Positions 52,454 through 61,751 of a stretch of DNA of 64,000 bases are shown here, piece by piece. Source of the stretch: Rhodospirillaceae bacterium. GTDB lineage: Bacteria; Pseudomonadota; Alphaproteobacteria; DSM-16000; Inquilinaceae. The stretch spans positions 911,501 to 975,500 of the forward strand of contig JACKIH010000003.1 of the NCBI GenBank assembly GCA_020638575.1, written 5' to 3'. The position numbers and the translations under genes were made by a program. The notes below the pieces were generated by a model. The model searched no databases. It was given only the letters and a program-made list of their open reading frames with translations, and had not been told where the DNA came from. The first letter of the stretch is position 1. Each line of letters opens with the position of its first letter.

Positions 52454-53056
52454 ATGGCGTTCGAACTTCCGCCCCTGCCCTATGCCATGGACGCGCTGGC
52501 GCCGTACATGTCCGCGGAAACGCTGGAATTCCATCACGGCAAGCACCACAACGCCTACGTCACCACGCTGAACAAGCTGGTGGAGGGCACCGACCTGGCC
52601 GGCAAGGACCTGGAGGCCGTGGTCGCCGCCTCCTTCGGCAAGCCGGACCGCCAGGCGATCTTCAACAATGCCGGTCAGCACTGGAACCACATCCAATTCT
52701 GGCAGTGGATGAAGCCCAATGGCGGCGGCGCCATTCCGGGTGAGCTGGAAAAGAAGCTGATCGAGGATTTCGGCAGCGTCGATGCCTTCAAGGAGGCCTT
52801 CGTGCAGGCCGGCGTCGGCCAGTTCGGCAGCGGGTGGTGCTGGCTGGTGCTGGACGGCGGCCGTCTCGTCACCATGAAGACGCCCAACGCGGAAAACCCG
52901 CTGGCCCACGGCAAGACGGCCCTGCTGGGCTGCGACGTGTGGGAGCACAGCTACTACATCGACTATCGCAACCGGCGGCCGGACTACCTGAAGGCGTTCC
53001 TCGACAGCATGGTCAACTGGGAGCGCGTGGCGGAGATGTACGGCCAGGCTGCATAG
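52454..53056 (+). CDS. sodB: iron superoxide dismutase
   Basis: Dismutates superoxide in the cytoplasm. The 200-residue protein has the metal ligands in FHHGKHHNAYV, NHIQFW and DVWEHSYYIDY. The active-site Gln lies in NNAGQHWNH, the position used by Fe-type rather than Mn-type enzymes. The start ATG 52454 gives MAFELPPLPYAMDALAP. It is followed by a repeat B element that may serve as terminator. Confidence 0.95.
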   Translation: MAFELPPLPYAMDALAPYMSAETLEFHHGKHHNAYVTTLNKLVEGTDLAGKDLEAVVAASFGKPDRQAIFNNAGQHWNHIQFWQWMKPNGGGAIPGELEKKLIEDFGSVDAFKEAFVQAGVGQFGSGWCWLVLDGGRLVTMKTPNAENPLAHGKTALLGCDVWEHSYYIDYRNRRPDYLKAFLDSMVNWERVAEMYGQAA

Positions 53057-53087
53057 GGCGCTTTCGCGCTCCGTCTACTCGGTTCCA

Positions 53088-53154
53088 GCCCGCGCCCCCA
53101 CCCGGCCACCCAATATTATACAATGGCTTGGGTGGCCGGGTGGGGGTGTGGGCC
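53088..53154. repeat. palindromic repeat family B, copy 2
   Basis: The most perfect copy: the left arm GCCCCCACCCGGCCACCCA pairs with TGGGTGGCCGGGTGGGGG around an AT-rich loop (ATATTATACAATGGCT, part paired). The orientation of the centre is inverted relative to the 51.3-kb copy. It lies between sodB and Mth938, which converge. Confidence 0.78.
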
Positions 53155-53258
53155 GGCGCAGACGGGACGAGCAAACTCCAGTCCAATCCGGCACGGAGAC
53201 GGGGGCCGCACGGGCCCCCGTTCTCATTCGGGCCGGCGGGATCCGCCCAGCCGCGGCG

Positions 53259-53633
53259 TCACAAGGCGATCAGCGCCGCGGCGACGGCCCGGTGTTCGCT
53301 GAGCAGGATGTTGTAAGTGCGGCAGGCGGCCGGAGTCGCCATGGCATCGATGCCGATGCCGGCATCCTTTATCGCCGCGCGCAACGCCTTGGGGATCGGC
53401 TGCGGCTCCGCCCCGGTGCCGATGAGCAATAGTTCCACCCCGGCGGTGGCCATCACGTCGGCCAGCGTGTCCGCCGTCACGTCGGCGAACGCCGTCACCG
53501 GCCACGCCACCACCCGGTCGGGAAACACGATCACCGAGCCTTCGTGCACCTGCCCGGCGATGCGAAACCAGCCGGGCTGGTAGCTGTCGATGGCGTGCAG
53601 GCCCGCGGGCCGCTGGGGCGTGATGTCGATCAT
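53259..53633 (-). CDS. Mth938-like domain protein (NDUFAF3 homologue)
   Basis: A 124-residue single-domain protein of the Mth938/DUF498 family: IDSYQPGWFRIAGQVHEGSV, ELLLIGTGAEPQPIP and the C-terminal helix TYNILLSEHRAVAAALIAL. The human homologue NDUFAF3 is a complex I assembly factor, and in bacteria the gene often sits beside secDF, as here (79 nt from secF). Its biochemical role in bacteria is unclear. Confidence 0.88.
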   Translation of the reverse strand: MIDITPQRPAGLHAIDSYQPGWFRIAGQVHEGSVIVFPDRVVAWPVTAFADVTADTLADVMATAGVELLLIGTGAEPQPIPKALRAAIKDAGIGIDAMATPAACRTYNILLSEHRAVAAALIAL

Positions 53634-53712
53634 CGCCGCCTCCCTTGGAATCTGGACAGGTGCACGCCGCCGCCGGTGCCCTCGCGCAAAGTCGCAGCCC
53701 GCCTTGCCGCGG

Positions 53713-54645
53713 CTACGGCTTGGCCTGCGAGGCTTCGGCCTTGGCGGCCGGCCGCACCCGCGGCTTGATGGTGAGCAGCAACGGCACCGCCACGAAGATG
53801 GACGAATAGGTGCCGATACCGATGCCCCAGATCATCGCGAAGGCGAAATCGCGGATCACCGCACCGCCGAAGATGTAAAGCGCGAACAGTGCCAACAGGG
53901 TGGTGAAGCTGGTCATGGTGGTGCGCGACAGCGTCTCGTTGAGGCTGCGGTTCAGCACGTCCGCCATCTCCGCCTTCTTGTAGCGGCGCAGGTTCTCGCG
54001 CACCCGGTCGAACACCACGACCGTGTCGTTGATGGAATAGCCGGCAATGGTCAGCAGGGCAGCCACGGTGGTGAGGTTGAATTCGTGCTGGATCAGCGCG
54101 AACAACCCGATGGTGCTCATCACGTCGTGCACCAGCGCGATGATGGCGCACACGCCGTACTGCCATTCGAAGCGCAGCCAGATATAGGCAAGGATCGCCA
54201 GTTGGGCGAGCACCACGGCGATCACGCCGGCCTCGATCAGCTCCGCCCCCACGGTGGGCCCGACGAACTCCACCCGCCGGTATTCCGCCACCTGGTCGCC
54301 GAGGGCTGCCTGCACGCTGGAAATGGCCGCGGCCTGGGCTTCCTCGTCGCCTGCCTGGCGCTGCACGCGGATCAGCACGTCGTTGGGGCTGCCGAACTCC
54401 TGCAGGCTGACCTCGCCGAGTTGCAGGCTGCCCAAGGTGGTGCGCAACTCGGCGATGTTCGCCGGCTCGGTGGTTTCCACTTCGATCAGGATACCGCCGG
54501 CGAAATCGATGCCGAAGTTCAGCCCGCGCAGGATCAGGATGACCACCGACAGCACGACCAGCGCGCTCGACAGCGCAAAGGCGGCCCGCCGGAAGCGCAG
54601 GAACGGAACGTTCGTGTTGGTGGGGACGAGGCGAAGCGGTCGCAT
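53713..54645 (-). CDS. secF: protein translocase subunit SecF
   Basis: RND-type inner-membrane protein of 310 residues that helps pull proteins through SecYEG with the proton gradient. One N-terminal membrane segment, a periplasmic domain (LNFGIDFAGGILIEVETTE), then five segments with GYSINDTVVVFDRVRENL and the TLLALFALYIFGG pair. The 20-residue C-tail is basic. It follows secD by 9 nt. Confidence 0.94.
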   Translation of the reverse strand: MRPLRLVPTNTNVPFLRFRRAAFALSSALVVLSVVILILRGLNFGIDFAGGILIEVETTEPANIAELRTTLGSLQLGEVSLQEFGSPNDVLIRVQRQAGDEEAQAAAISSVQAALGDQVAEYRRVEFVGPTVGAELIEAGVIAVVLAQLAILAYIWLRFEWQYGVCAIIALVHDVMSTIGLFALIQHEFNLTTVAALLTIAGYSINDTVVVFDRVRENLRRYKKAEMADVLNRSLNETLSRTTMTSFTTLLALFALYIFGGAVIRDFAFAMIWGIGIGTYSSIFVAVPLLLTIKPRVRPAAKAEASQAKP

Positions 54646-54654
54646 GCGGGGCGC

Positions 54655-56247
54655 CTAGATCGGAATGGATTTGGGTTTGGTGCGCCGAAGCCACGTCACC
54701 ACCATCAGCCGCGTCACCATGATACCGGCGAACATGGAGGTGACGATGCCGATGGACAGCGTGACGGCAAAGCCGCGCACCGGCCCCGCCCCCATGGCGA
54801 ACAGCAGGACGCCGGCAATGAGCGTGGTGAGGTTGGCGTCGACGATGGTCGTCAGCGCCCGCGCGTAGCCCGCATCGATGGCGGAGATCGGTGAGCGGCC
54901 GTTGGCGATCTCGCGGATGCGCTCGAAGATCAGCACGTTGGCGTCCACCGCCATGCCCACGGTGAGCACGATGCCGGCGATGCCGGGCAGCGTCAGCGTC
55001 GCCTGGAGCAGCGACAGGGCGGCAATGATGAGCGCCAGGTTGAAGAACAGCGCCACCGAGGCCATCACGCCGAACAGGCCGTAGCACAGCACCATGAACG
55101 CCACGACGGCGACGATGCCGATGATCGAGGCGATTTCGCCCGCCGCGATGCTGTCCGCCCCCAGCCCGGGGCCGACGGTGCGTTCCTCCAGCACCGTCAG
55201 TGGCGCCGGCAGGGCGCCGGCGCGCAGCAGGATCGCCAGGTCGGTGGCCTCCTGCAACGAGAACCGCCCTTCGATGATGCCCGAACCGCCGAGGATGGCG
55301 GAGTTGATGCGCGGCGCGCTGATCACCTCGTCGTCCAGCACGATGGCCAGATAGCCACCCACGTTCTCGCTGGTCAGCGTGCCGAAGCGGCGGCCGCCGG
55401 CCCCGTCGAAGGTGAACGACACCACCGGCGAGCCCTGGGAATAGGTGGCGCTGGCCTGCACCAGGTTCTCGCCGGACACTTCCACCCGCCGGTGCAGCAC
55501 ATACCAGGTGGCGGGCGTGCCGTCCTCACGCAGGTCTGACGACGGTATCAGGATGCGCCCGGCCGGCACCTGCACGTTCGGCCCCGCGCCGGCAGAGGCG
55601 GAGGTGTCGACCAGGTGGAAGGTCAGCCGGGCGGTCTGGCCCAGCAGGTCGCGCACCCGCTGCGGGTCGTCGAACCCGGGGATCTGAACGAGAATGCGGT
55701 CTTCGCCCTGGCGCTGGATGTTGGGTTCGGTGGTGCCCAGCTCGTCGATGCGCCGGCGCACGATCTCGATGGACTGGGCGACGGCGTTGTCGCGGATTTC
55801 CGCCTGCGCGCCCTCGTCGAAGGTGCCGCGCACCTGGCCGGTCGCCTCGTCGAACGCGACGTCCAGGTCGGCGTCGGCGTTCTCCACGATCTCCACCGCC
55901 TGCTCGGCCTGGCCGGGGTCGCGCAAGGTGAACACCAGGGCATCGCCGTCCAGCCCGCGGTCGGTGTAGCCGATCTGCGCCTCGCGCAGGGCCGACGGCA
56001 GGCCGTCCACCGCCGCTTCCAGGCGTTCGCGCACCAGCCCCGACCAGTCGACCCTGAGCAGCAGGTGGGAGCCGCCCTGCAAGTCGAGCCCGAGATTGAC
56101 CTGCCGCACCGGCAGGAAGCCGGGCAGGGATTCGCGCATCTCCGCCGCGGTTTGGCGATCGAACACCACGTTGGGTGCCGCGTACACCACCCCCAACAGG
56201 CAGAGCCCCACGATCAGGATGATCTTCCAGCGTGCGAAATAGACCAT
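54655..56247 (-). CDS. secD: protein translocase subunit SecD
   Basis: Partner of SecF, 530 residues. The N-terminal membrane segment is followed by the large periplasmic P1 region (LGLDLQGGSHLLLRVDWSG, RIDELGTTEPNIQRQGEDRI) and head domain. Then five C-terminal membrane segments with GMAVDANVLIFERIREI and GFAVTLSIGIVTSMFAGI follow. Gene order yajC-secD-secF with gaps of 39 and 9 nt indicates one operon. Confidence 0.95.
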   Translation of the reverse strand: MVYFARWKIILIVGLCLLGVVYAAPNVVFDRQTAAEMRESLPGFLPVRQVNLGLDLQGGSHLLLRVDWSGLVRERLEAAVDGLPSALREAQIGYTDRGLDGDALVFTLRDPGQAEQAVEIVENADADLDVAFDEATGQVRGTFDEGAQAEIRDNAVAQSIEIVRRRIDELGTTEPNIQRQGEDRILVQIPGFDDPQRVRDLLGQTARLTFHLVDTSASAGAGPNVQVPAGRILIPSSDLREDGTPATWYVLHRRVEVSGENLVQASATYSQGSPVVSFTFDGAGGRRFGTLTSENVGGYLAIVLDDEVISAPRINSAILGGSGIIEGRFSLQEATDLAILLRAGALPAPLTVLEERTVGPGLGADSIAAGEIASIIGIVAVVAFMVLCYGLFGVMASVALFFNLALIIAALSLLQATLTLPGIAGIVLTVGMAVDANVLIFERIREIANGRSPISAIDAGYARALTTIVDANLTTLIAGVLLFAMGAGPVRGFAVTLSIGIVTSMFAGIMVTRLMVVTWLRRTKPKSIPI

Positions 56248-56286
56248 GCCGGCCCTTCTTGATGCCGCGAATGCGCCGGCTTGCGG

Positions 56287-56712
56287 CTAGCGCTGGGCGC
56301 CTTCTTCGGCGCCGTCGTCGGCGTCGCTCGTCTTGTCCAGGCTGACCTCGCCGGAACTGCCGCGGCGGCCGGCCGGGCGCTTGCGTTCGCGCACCGGTTC
56401 CGTCTTCGACAGCACGGTGCTGACGGTGCTGCGCAGCACGCGTACACGTACGCCCTCGGCGATCTCCACCGTCAATTCGTCGTCCCCGGTCTTGGTCACG
56501 GTGCCGACGATGCCGCCGCCCGTCACCACCCGGTCGCCGCGGCGCAGGGCGCCCAGCATCTCGCGGTGGGTCTTCATCCGCTTCTGCTGCGGCCGGATGA
56601 GCAGCAGATAGAACACCACGAAGATCAGGACCAGGGGCAGAATCTGGATCAGCAAACCGCCCCCGCCGTCGGCGGCGCCCGCTTCCTGCGCGAACGCTGT
56701 GGAGATGAACAT
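56287..56712 (-). CDS. yajC: preprotein translocase subunit YajC
   Basis: Small inner-membrane accessory of SecDF, 141 residues: one membrane segment (LLIQILPLVLIFVVFYLLLI), the RPQQKRMKTHREML block, and a beta-rich cytoplasmic domain (GDRVVTGGGIVGTVTK). The C-terminal 45 residues are charged and disordered, longer than usual. ATG 56712 has GGGAG 9 nt upstream. First gene of the sec operon, divergent from the DUF815 ATPase gene. Confidence 0.93.
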   Translation of the reverse strand: MFISTAFAQEAGAADGGGGLLIQILPLVLIFVVFYLLLIRPQQKRMKTHREMLGALRRGDRVVTGGGIVGTVTKTGDDELTVEIAEGVRVRVLRSTVSTVLSKTEPVRERKRPAGRRGSSGEVSLDKTSDADDGAEEGAQR

Positions 56713-56835
56713 CGATGGGCTCCCTGTCATTCGGTCCGCGGACTATAGCCACGCGCCGCGCCGTTGCAACCGCTTGCCGGTTGCCTGGCCGCCAGGAGGA
56801 TGTAGGGTCTGGCGCTCCGTTACGAAAGACCGACG

Positions 56836-57750
56836 ATGACAGCCGCCCGCGAAACCGACGCCCTTCTGCCCACACTGGCCCGCATCGCCGCGGCACTGGA
56901 CCGCCTGGCGCCGCCGCTTCCGGCCGATCCCGACCTGTGGGCGGCCGACGCCTTCGTGTGGCACACCGACCCCGAACGGCTGGAGCCGGTGGCCCAGGTG
57001 AACCGCGTCGACATCGACCTGCTGCGCGGCGTCGACCTGCAGCGCAACCTGCTGCTGGAGAACACCCGCCGCTTCGCGCGCGGCCTGCCGGCCAACAATG
57101 CGCTGCTGTGGGGGGCGCGCGGCATGGGCAAGAGCTCGCTGGTCAAGGCGGTGCACGGTGCGGTCAACGCCGATGCCGAGGGCGGGCCACCCCTGGCGCT
57201 GATCGAGCTGGCGCGGGAAGACATCCGCACCCTGCCGCGCCTGCTGGGGCTGCTCAGGCCGACCGGGCGGCGCGCCATCCTGTTCTGCGACGATCTGTCG
57301 TTCGACCACTCCGACACCACCTACAAGTCGTTGAAGGCGGTGCTGGAAGGCGGCGTGGAAGGCCGGTCGGAAACGGTGGTGTTCTACGCCACCTCCAACC
57401 GCCGCCACCTGATGGCGCGCGACATGATCGACAACGAGCAGTCGACCGCCATCAATCCCGGCGAGGCGGTGGAGGAAAAGGTGTCGCTGTCCGACCGCTT
57501 CGGGCTGTGGCTGGGCTTCCACGCCTGCGGGCAGGACATGTATCTGCAGATGGTCCAGGGCTACGCGGCGGCCTACGGCCTGCCGATCGCGCACGAGGCG
57601 CTGGTGGCACGGGCCAACGAATGGGCGATCACCCGCGGCGCGCGGTCCGGCCGCGTCGCCTGGCAATTCATCCAGGACCTGGCGGGCAGCCTGGGCTGCC
57701 AGCTTGCGCGCGTCGCACCCCCCACGGCGGCAGCGGCAGACGGCGGCTGA
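56836..57750 (+). CDS. AAA-type ATPase, DUF815 family
   Basis: A 304-residue cytoplasmic P-loop ATPase with Walker A GARGMGKS at 93-100 and Walker B AILFCDDLSF near 155, then YATSNRRHLMARDM (sensor-like) and LSDRFGLWLGFHACGQD. The DUF815 family is widespread but its substrate is unsettled. It stands alone, divergent from yajC and convergent with nlpD (30 nt apart). Confidence 0.87.
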   Translation: MTAARETDALLPTLARIAAALDRLAPPLPADPDLWAADAFVWHTDPERLEPVAQVNRVDIDLLRGVDLQRNLLLENTRRFARGLPANNALLWGARGMGKSSLVKAVHGAVNADAEGGPPLALIELAREDIRTLPRLLGLLRPTGRRAILFCDDLSFDHSDTTYKSLKAVLEGGVEGRSETVVFYATSNRRHLMARDMIDNEQSTAINPGEAVEEKVSLSDRFGLWLGFHACGQDMYLQMVQGYAAAYGLPIAHEALVARANEWAITRGARSGRVAWQFIQDLAGSLGCQLARVAPPTAAAADGG

Positions 57751-57780
57751 GAACAGCCGGGCCGACGAGGGCGGCCGGGC

Positions 57781-59094
57781 CTACTGCGACGTCGGCAGGT
57801 GGTCGAGCGGGTTCACCGGGTCGGAGCCCTGGCGGATCTCGAAGTGGAGCTGGGGCGAGCTGACCGCGCCGGTCTGCCCCACGGTGGCGATCTGCTGGCC
57901 GCTGCGTACGGTGTCGCCGCGCTCCACCATCAGCTCGCGGGCGTGGGCGTAGGCGGTCACCCAGCCGTCGGTATGGCTCAGCACCACCAGGTTGCCATAG
58001 CCGCGCAGCTCGTTGCCGGCATAGATCACGGTGCCGCCGCGGGCCGCCAGGATCGGCGTGCCTTCGGGTGCGACGATGTTCATGCCGTCATCGAAGCGGG
58101 CGCGGTCCGCCGGGTCGAACACCGGGATCAGATCGCCGCGCACCGGCCACTGGAACAGGCTCGGCGCCGCGGGAACGGCGGCCGTCTGGGCGGGCGGCAG
58201 CGCCGACACCTGGCCCGACGGCGGCACTTCCTGGTCGAGCGCCATCCCCGGCCCGGGGGCCCCATCGGCGGCGGGCTCGAAGGGCGCCGCCCCCTGGTGG
58301 GCGATCAGTTCGCTGTCGATCCCCTGCGGGATCGGCCCGCCGGCCACATGGCCAGCCGCCGGCGGCCCGCCGGTCACCGGCTGCACCGGCGGGACGGACT
58401 GCCCGCCGGGCGGTGCATCCAGCGGGACGGCTTCTACGGTACCGCCGCTGCCGCTCACGCCGGGTCTGGCAATGGGAGCTCCAGCAATGGGAGCTCCGGC
58501 AATGGGGGCCGCCGCCACTTGCCCCGAGGGCTGCCCCTGGGGCGGCACGGTCTGCTGCACCGTCTGCGGCCCCGGCTGCACCGTCTGCGGGGCCGGCGGC
58601 GCCCAGGTGCGGGCGGCCTCGATCTGCTCGTTGGACAGCGGGATCTGCAGGGTCTGCCCGGCGCGGATGTAATCCGGGTTCTCGATATTGTTGGCGGCGA
58701 TCAGGTCGGCACGGCGCACGCCGTAGTCCGCGGCGATGGAATAGATCGATTCGCCGGTGCCCACCGTGTGGGTGCGCCCCTGCTGCGGGATGAGCAACCG
58801 GTCGCCCGCCATCAGCGCACTGGCCGAAGGCAGGTGGTTGACGTCCATCAGGGTCTGGGTCTGCACCCCGTAGCGGGCGGCCACCTGATCCAGCGTCTCG
58901 CCCTGCTGCACCGTGGCGATGGCCCAGCCGGGCGGCGCGCCGATGGTGGGCGGGGCGGAGGTGGCGACCGGCTGGGGCGGCGTGCACGCGGCAAGGCCGC
59001 CGGAAAGCACGGCAGCGGCGAGGGCTGCAGCTAGGGCGCGCCCGCGGCAGCGTCCGGCAGGTCGGGCACCAAAGGTACGAAACGGACGGGCCAA
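57781..59094 (-). CDS. nlpD: NlpD-like lipoprotein: two LysM domains and a degenerate LytM/M23 domain
   Basis: Predicted outer-membrane lipoprotein of 437 residues with lipobox GLAAC (Cys37). LysM 1 (VQQGETLDQVAARYGVQ) and LysM 2 (VGTGESIYSIAADYGVR) occupy about 58-152, a Pro/Gln/Gly-rich linker about 160-310, and an M23 domain the C-terminus. The zinc-binding set is broken: the first His-x3-Asp reads DDGMN and the last HxH reads QLH. This resembles E. coli NlpD, which activates amidases rather than cutting. The order surE-pcm-nlpD is also that of enterobacteria. Start is a TTG with GGAGG just upstream; the 5' end overlaps pcm by 64 nt. Confidence 0.86.
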   Translation of the reverse strand: MARPFRTFGARPAGRCRGRALAAALAAAVLSGGLAACTPPQPVATSAPPTIGAPPGWAIATVQQGETLDQVAARYGVQTQTLMDVNHLPSASALMAGDRLLIPQQGRTHTVGTGESIYSIAADYGVRRADLIAANNIENPDYIRAGQTLQIPLSNEQIEAARTWAPPAPQTVQPGPQTVQQTVPPQGQPSGQVAAAPIAGAPIAGAPIARPGVSGSGGTVEAVPLDAPPGGQSVPPVQPVTGGPPAAGHVAGGPIPQGIDSELIAHQGAAPFEPAADGAPGPGMALDQEVPPSGQVSALPPAQTAAVPAAPSLFQWPVRGDLIPVFDPADRARFDDGMNIVAPEGTPILAARGGTVIYAGNELRGYGNLVVLSHTDGWVTAYAHARELMVERGDTVRSGQQIATVGQTGAVSSPQLHFEIRQGSDPVNPLDHLPTSQ

Positions 59095-59690
59095 AGTTCC
59101 TCCCTCTCCAAGCCGCTGTCAGACCGGGTAAACCGGACAACGTGCTGCTGGCGCCGGTCGTCGCCCATCGGAATCACCAATACACCACCAACCGCGAGTT
59201 GATCCGTCAAGGCCGGCGGCGGTGCCGATGTTCCGCAAGCCGCCGTCACCAGGATTCGCTGGAAGGGGGCCTGTTCCGGCCAGCCGGCCATACCATCGCC
59301 GTGGCGTGTGGTGACATTGTGGAGGCGCAACTTTTCGAATCGCCCTTCCGCCACGGTGAGCAGGTCGCGGTGGCGCTCGATGGTGTAGAGCCGCCGGCAC
59401 AGCTTTGCCAGGACCGCCCCCTGGTAGCCGGAGCCGGTCCCCACCTCCAGCACCTTGTGCAACTCGTCGACCATCAGCGCTTGCGTCATCAGGGCCACCA
59501 CCAGGGGCTGGCTGATCGTCTGGCCGAGCCCGATGGGCAGCGCGATGTCCTCGTAGGCCTGGTCCTCGAAGGCGTCGGGCACGAACAGCTCGCGCGGCAC
59601 ACGCTCGATGGCACCGAGCACGCGGTGGTCGGTCACGCCCGAGCGGCGCAGCTTCATCAGCAGGCGGATGCGGCGCGCTTCCAGGATCAC
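59031..59690 (-). CDS. pcm: protein-L-isoaspartate O-methyltransferase
   Basis: Methylates isoaspartyl residues to repair aged proteins. The 219 residues contain IERVPRELFVPDAFEDQAYED, the SAM motif VLEVGTGSGYQGAVLA, GDGMAGWPEQAPFQRILVTA and LVIPMG. The start is GTG 59690, overlapping the surE stop (GTGA). It is coupled to surE upstream and overlaps nlpD downstream. Confidence 0.93.
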   Translation of the reverse strand: MILEARRIRLLMKLRRSGVTDHRVLGAIERVPRELFVPDAFEDQAYEDIALPIGLGQTISQPLVVALMTQALMVDELHKVLEVGTGSGYQGAVLAKLCRRLYTIERHRDLLTVAEGRFEKLRLHNVTTRHGDGMAGWPEQAPFQRILVTAACGTSAPPPALTDQLAVGGVLVIPMGDDRRQQHVVRFTRSDSGLEREELWPVRFVPLVPDLPDAAAGAP

Positions 59691-60484
59691 GCGATCACGG
59701 ACTCCAGGGCCTGGATGGTCGGGTAGTGGCTGAGATCCATGTGCAGCGGCGTCACCGTCACCTTGTTCTTGGCGATGGCGTCGAGATCGGTGTCGCCCGT
59801 TGGTGCGGTGGGATCGAAGCGATGCAGCTCGGAGCGCTGGGTGCCGATCCAGATGTATTCGCGGCCGCGCGGGTCGGTGCGCGCGGTCAATTGGTCGCCG
59901 ATCTTGGCGCGGCCGTGGGGCACCACGGCGATGCCCGTCACCTCGTCGGCGCCGACCGGCGGGAAGTTGATGTTGATCAGCACGTTCTGGGGCCAGCCGG
60001 CATCCAGGCAGGCGCGGATCACCTTGGGCCCCCACACCCGGGCGGTCGACCAGTCGGGCGGATGGCCGACGCGCAGCACCTGGCTCAGCGCTATCGACGG
60101 CACCCCCATCAGGGTCGCTTCCATGGCGGCCGCGATGGTGCCGGAATAGGTGACGTCCTCCGCCAGGTTCTGGCCGAGATTGACGCCGGAGAGCACGAGG
60201 TCCGGTGCGTGGTCCTTCATCACCCGGTTGACCGCCAGCAGCACGCAGTCGGTCGGCGTGCCGTCGACCATGAAGCGCCGCGGCTCGATCTCGCGGATGC
60301 GCAGCGGCCGGTGCAGCGTCAACGAATGGCTGGCGCCGCTCTGTTCGGTTTCCGGTGCGCTCACCCACACATCGTCGGACAGCCCGGCGGCAATTTCCTC
60401 CAGCACCTTGAACCCCGGCGCGTGGATGCCGTCGTCGTTGGACAGAAGCACGCGGAAGCCGCCCGCGTGGGAACGATCAGGCAT
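59687..60484 (-). CDS. surE: 5'/3'-nucleotidase SurE
   Basis: Metal-dependent survival protein nucleotidase, 265 residues: LLSNDDGIHAPG with metal-binding Asp17/Asp18, ETEQSGASHSLT with the nucleophile-region Ser, and LSGVNLGQNLAEDVTYSGT with the metal-ligand Asn. A 9-residue leader precedes the usual start of the fold. It overlaps serS by 8 nt and pcm by 4 nt. Confidence 0.94.
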   Translation of the reverse strand: MPDRSHAGGFRVLLSNDDGIHAPGFKVLEEIAAGLSDDVWVSAPETEQSGASHSLTLHRPLRIREIEPRRFMVDGTPTDCVLLAVNRVMKDHAPDLVLSGVNLGQNLAEDVTYSGTIAAAMEATLMGVPSIALSQVLRVGHPPDWSTARVWGPKVIRACLDAGWPQNVLININFPPVGADEVTGIAVVPHGRAKIGDQLTARTDPRGREYIWIGTQRSELHRFDPTAPTGDTDLDAIAKNKVTVTPLHMDLSHYPTIQALESVIA

Positions 60485-61751
60485 GGGGAACTAGGACCTC
60501 CCGGCCGGCCATGTAGGGTCGCAGAACGGCAGGGATCTCCACCGAACCGTCGGCACGCTGGTAGGTTTCCAGCACCGCCACAAGCGCCCGGCCCACCGCC
60601 ACGCCGGAGCCGTTGAGAGTGTGCACGAAGCGGGTCGCCTTTTCGCCCTTGGCGCGGCAGCGCGCGTTCATGCGGCGCGCCTGGAAGGGCCCGCAGTCCG
60701 AACACGAGGAGATCTCGCGGTAGGTGCCCTGGCCGGGCAGCCAGACTTCGATGTCGTAGGTCACCTGGGCGGCGAAGCCCAGATCGCCGGTGCACAGGCT
60801 GACCACCCGGTAGGCCAGCCCCAGGCGCTGCAGCACGGTTTCCGCACAGCGCACCATGCGGGCGTGTTCGTCCGCACTCTGTTCCGGCGTGGTGATGGAG
60901 ACCAGCTCCACCTTGTCGAACTGGTGCTGGCGGATCATGCCGCGGGTATCGCGGCCGGCCGAGCCGGCTTCCGACCGGAAACACGGCGTCAGGGCCGTGA
61001 AGCGCAGCGGCAGGTCCTCGGCCTCCAGGATGTCGCCGGCCACCTGGTTGGTCAGCGGCACCTCGGCCGTGGGGATCAGCCAGTGGCCGGTGGTGGTGCG
61101 GAACAGGTCGTCGGCGAACTTGGGAAGCTGGCCGGTGCCATACACCACCTCGTCGCGCACCATCAGCGGCGGCGCCACTTCGGTGTAGCCGTGCTCGGTG
61201 ACGTGCAGGTCAAGCATGAACTGGCCGATGGCGCGGCTGAGCCGGGCCAATCCGCCGCGCAGCAGGACGAAGCGGGCCCCCGACAGCTTGCCCGCGGTGG
61301 CGAAGTCCATCTCGCCCAGGCCCTCGCCGATGTCGAAATGCTCCTTCGGCAACTCCAGGATCACCGGCTGGCCGAAGCGGCGCACCTCCACGTTGTCGGC
61401 CTCGTCCTCGCCGTCGGGCACGCCCGGCAGCGGCAGATTGGGGATGCCGGACAGCGCGTCGGCCAGCTCCTGGCCGGCGGCGCGTTCGTCTTCCTCCAGG
61501 CGCGCCATGGTGTCCTTGATGGCGGCGACCTCGTCCATCAGCGGCTGGACTTTGCCGCCGCTGCGCTTCACCTGGCCGATCTGGCGGGAGGTCTCGTTGC
61601 GCCGCGCTTGCAGCGATTGCAGGTCTGTCAGGAGGGCGCGACGGCGTTCGTCCAGCGCGATCAGCTCGGCCGCCTTTGGGGGCAGGCGGCGGCGCGCCAG
61701 ATCGCGGTCGAACTCCTCGGGGGCCTCGCGGATGGCGCGGATGTCGTGCAT
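60477..61751 (-). CDS. serS: seryl-tRNA synthetase
   Basis: Class II aminoacyl-tRNA synthetase, 424 residues. The N-terminal coiled-coil arm (about 30-105, RNETSRQIGQVKRSGGKV) binds tRNA-Ser. The catalytic core has motif 2 CFRSEAGSAGRDTRGMIRQH and motif 3 NGSGVAVGRALVAVLE. Complete and of normal length. It heads serS-surE-pcm-nlpD. Confidence 0.96.
   Translation of the reverse strand: MHDIRAIREAPEEFDRDLARRRLPPKAAELIALDERRRALLTDLQSLQARRNETSRQIGQVKRSGGKVQPLMDEVAAIKDTMARLEEDERAAGQELADALSGIPNLPLPGVPDGEDEADNVEVRRFGQPVILELPKEHFDIGEGLGEMDFATAGKLSGARFVLLRGGLARLSRAIGQFMLDLHVTEHGYTEVAPPLMVRDEVVYGTGQLPKFADDLFRTTTGHWLIPTAEVPLTNQVAGDILEAEDLPLRFTALTPCFRSEAGSAGRDTRGMIRQHQFDKVELVSITTPEQSADEHARMVRCAETVLQRLGLAYRVVSLCTGDLGFAAQVTYDIEVWLPGQGTYREISSCSDCGPFQARRMNARCRAKGEKATRFVHTLNGSGVAVGRALVAVLETYQRADGSVEIPAVLRPYMAGREVLVPHA

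Noticed and set aside
51302..53316. Short open frames sharing a PGHPIxYNGLGG-like peptide
   Set aside because: The shared peptide comes from translating the palindromic repeat B copies; the frames differ in length and have no start signals.
57781..59094. Active M23 endopeptidase
   Set aside because: The His/Asp of the first motif and the first His of HxH are replaced, leaving no complete zinc site.
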